Assembly (NCBI GenBank): GCA_012295275.1
Contig: CM022676.1
Location: 17,801,891 to 17,865,890, forward strand
DNA length: 64,000 bases
Direction: 5' to 3'
From: Chrysomallon squamiferum
Lineage: Eukaryota > Mollusca > Gastropoda > Neomphalida > Peltospiridae
How positions within the stretch are numbered: position 1 is the stretch's first letter; each line of letters opens with the position of its first letter. The notes beneath the pieces were generated by a model. The model was not told the origin of the DNA and did no database searches. It saw only the letters and a list, made by a program, of their open reading frames with translations. Shown here in pieces: positions 62,863-64,000 of this stretch. The position numbers and the translations under genes are program-made.

Positions 62863-64000
62863 CTCTAACAAAAAAGAAACGCAAAAGTAGATTTTATTGA
62901 CATTGGGAATATCTATGTAATGGATCAACAAAAAGGAGATGAATATTCACATTTTACACACACTTTCGCAATTCATTAATATTGATGGTATTACGTTGAA
63001 AAGGTTAAAGTTCTAGGATATAACAGTGTAATGTCAATTGCTCGTGTGCCCACCATGGGAGTCCAGAACTGCCTGACATCTTCTTCCCATGGCAGTAATA
63101 CCATTACGAGTTACACCTTGTGGAATGGTGGCCCTCTCTGTCTGTAGTAATAACGCCAACTGAGTACGATTATGTGGCTGTGGTTGATGCTGCCTCAGTC
63201 GTCTATCAAAATCGTCCCACAAATGTTTTAAAGGGTTCAAGTCCGGAGATTTAGAGGGCCAGGGCAGGACCTGAATGTTATAGTTGTGCAGGTAAGCTGT
63301 TGTGAGTCTGGCTGTATGTGGTCTCGCATTGTCGTGCTGGAATACAGCGTTACCATTATTCATAACTGGAGCGATATATGGCTGGAACATTTCATCTCGG
63401 TATCTGTGAGCCGTTAAGTTGCCTTGGAAGTAAACCAGGTTGGTCCTGCCAGTGTATGAGATTGCTGCCCACACCATCACACTACCACCGCCAAATCTGT
63501 CAGCTTCCGCTATGCAGTTTACAACAAAACGTTCACCACGACGTCTGTAAACTCGACATCTTCCATCAGCTGAACGAAGCAGAAATTGAGCCTCGTCACT
63601 AAACCAGACAGATTGACACCATTGACTTCGTAGTCGATGACGTTCTTGAGTCAAAACCACTCTTCTTACAGGCCGTCTGGATCGAATACCTGCCTTGCGT
63701 AAACAATTGCGCACTGTCTGAGCCGATATTCTACACATACCTGGTATTGCTGAAGCATTAGAGGTTGCCATGGTATTTCATTTCCGTAGATGAAGTACCC
63801 GTATGTAGCGGTCCTGGGCCCTGGTGGTTGCACGTGGTCTACCTGATCTGGGACGGTCACGTTTTGTTTGGTGTCGATGGAACCTATACTATAATCTCAA
63901 GATGGTGCCTGGGGATACATGGAACACCCGGGCTACGGCCGAGAAGGATTCGCCAGCTTGTAAACGGCCGATGGCGTTGTTTCGTTGCGGTTCACTCAGT
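62863..64000 (-). mobile_element. Tc1/mariner element, truncated by the window end
   Basis: The 3' end of the element lies next to a TA tract and begins CTCTAACAAAAAAGAAACGC, typical of Tc1-like terminal repeats. The transposase frame runs - strand from beyond 64,000 to 63,034. The other end lies outside the window. Confidence 0.75.
63034..63998 (-). pseudogene. Tc1-like transposase, inactive
   Basis: The - strand frame shows the helix-turn-helix region (NNAIGRLQAGESFSAVARVF), the GRPR hook (RSGRPRATT), and catalytic segments VWFSDEAQF and FQHDNARPHTA. Exactly 34 residues after the second Asp stands NPLKHLWDD, where family members have NPIEHLWD: the catalytic Glu is Lys. Two in-frame stops precede the longest ORF: TAG at 63,891-63,889 and TGA at 63,780-63,778. 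About a dozen residues also seem missing before the first Asp motif. It cannot encode an active enzyme. Confidence 0.85.

Overview
This window is AT-rich nuclear DNA from a metazoan. Split genes with GT-AG introns, very long CT/AG, AAT/ATT and TA microsatellites, Tc1 and hAT-type elements, and one 200-N scaffold gap all show this. A mollusc or other lophotrochozoan is the best inference. The reasons are an expanded cluster of BTB-BACK-PHR genes and a secreted VWA plus chitin-binding gene of the shell-matrix (Pif/BMSP) type. No sequence search was possible.

Layout. Three intact BTB-BACK-PHR genes lie on the + strand (4.5-6.0, 36.7-38.3 and 59.6-61.1 kb). They share one architecture: a 257-nt first coding exon, a CA-rich intron starting at the same codon, and a 1.04-1.07 kb second exon. 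Their upstream and downstream flanks are also related, so these are segmental duplicates. Between the first two lies an immunoglobulin-receptor locus. One gene can be assembled completely from splice signals (15,344-24,694, 13 coding exons, 968 residues): signal peptide, eight Ig-like exons, one transmembrane helix, and a short tail reading YxxL-x10-YxxL, an ITAM-like pair. Around it are broken relatives: an Ig half-domain and a tyrosine-bearing tail exon at 13-14 kb, and a decayed paralogue at 41.1-46.3 kb. The paralogue keeps a signal exon of the same length, an N-terminal Ig exon with an in-frame TAA, a tail exon and the 3' flank.

On the - strand from 52.6 to 47.5 kb are exons of a secreted protein: signal peptide, a domain that looks lysozyme-like, a VWA domain with DASGS, and two chitin-binding (peritrophin-A-like) modules. 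Its VWA domain breaks off at a 46-bp minisatellite. Between its exons sits a GC-richer + strand unit (48.4-50.4 kb) with CRE, CCAAT and TATA signals, an unrecognised 211-residue ORF, a second overlapping frame that splices cleanly, and a poly(A) signal.

The rest is mostly repeats. An undescribed interspersed family (called R1 here) occurs about seven times, twice as head-to-tail pairs. Several non-coding blocks are duplicated within the window, including a module with an RFX-type X-box and a CCAAT box. A 230-bp hAT-like MITE has an 8-bp target duplication, with its empty site preserved in the paralogous flank. A decayed Tc1 transposase closes the window. I saw no rRNA, tRNA or CRISPR. Coordinates of exons are read from the sequence; boundaries of repeats are approximate.
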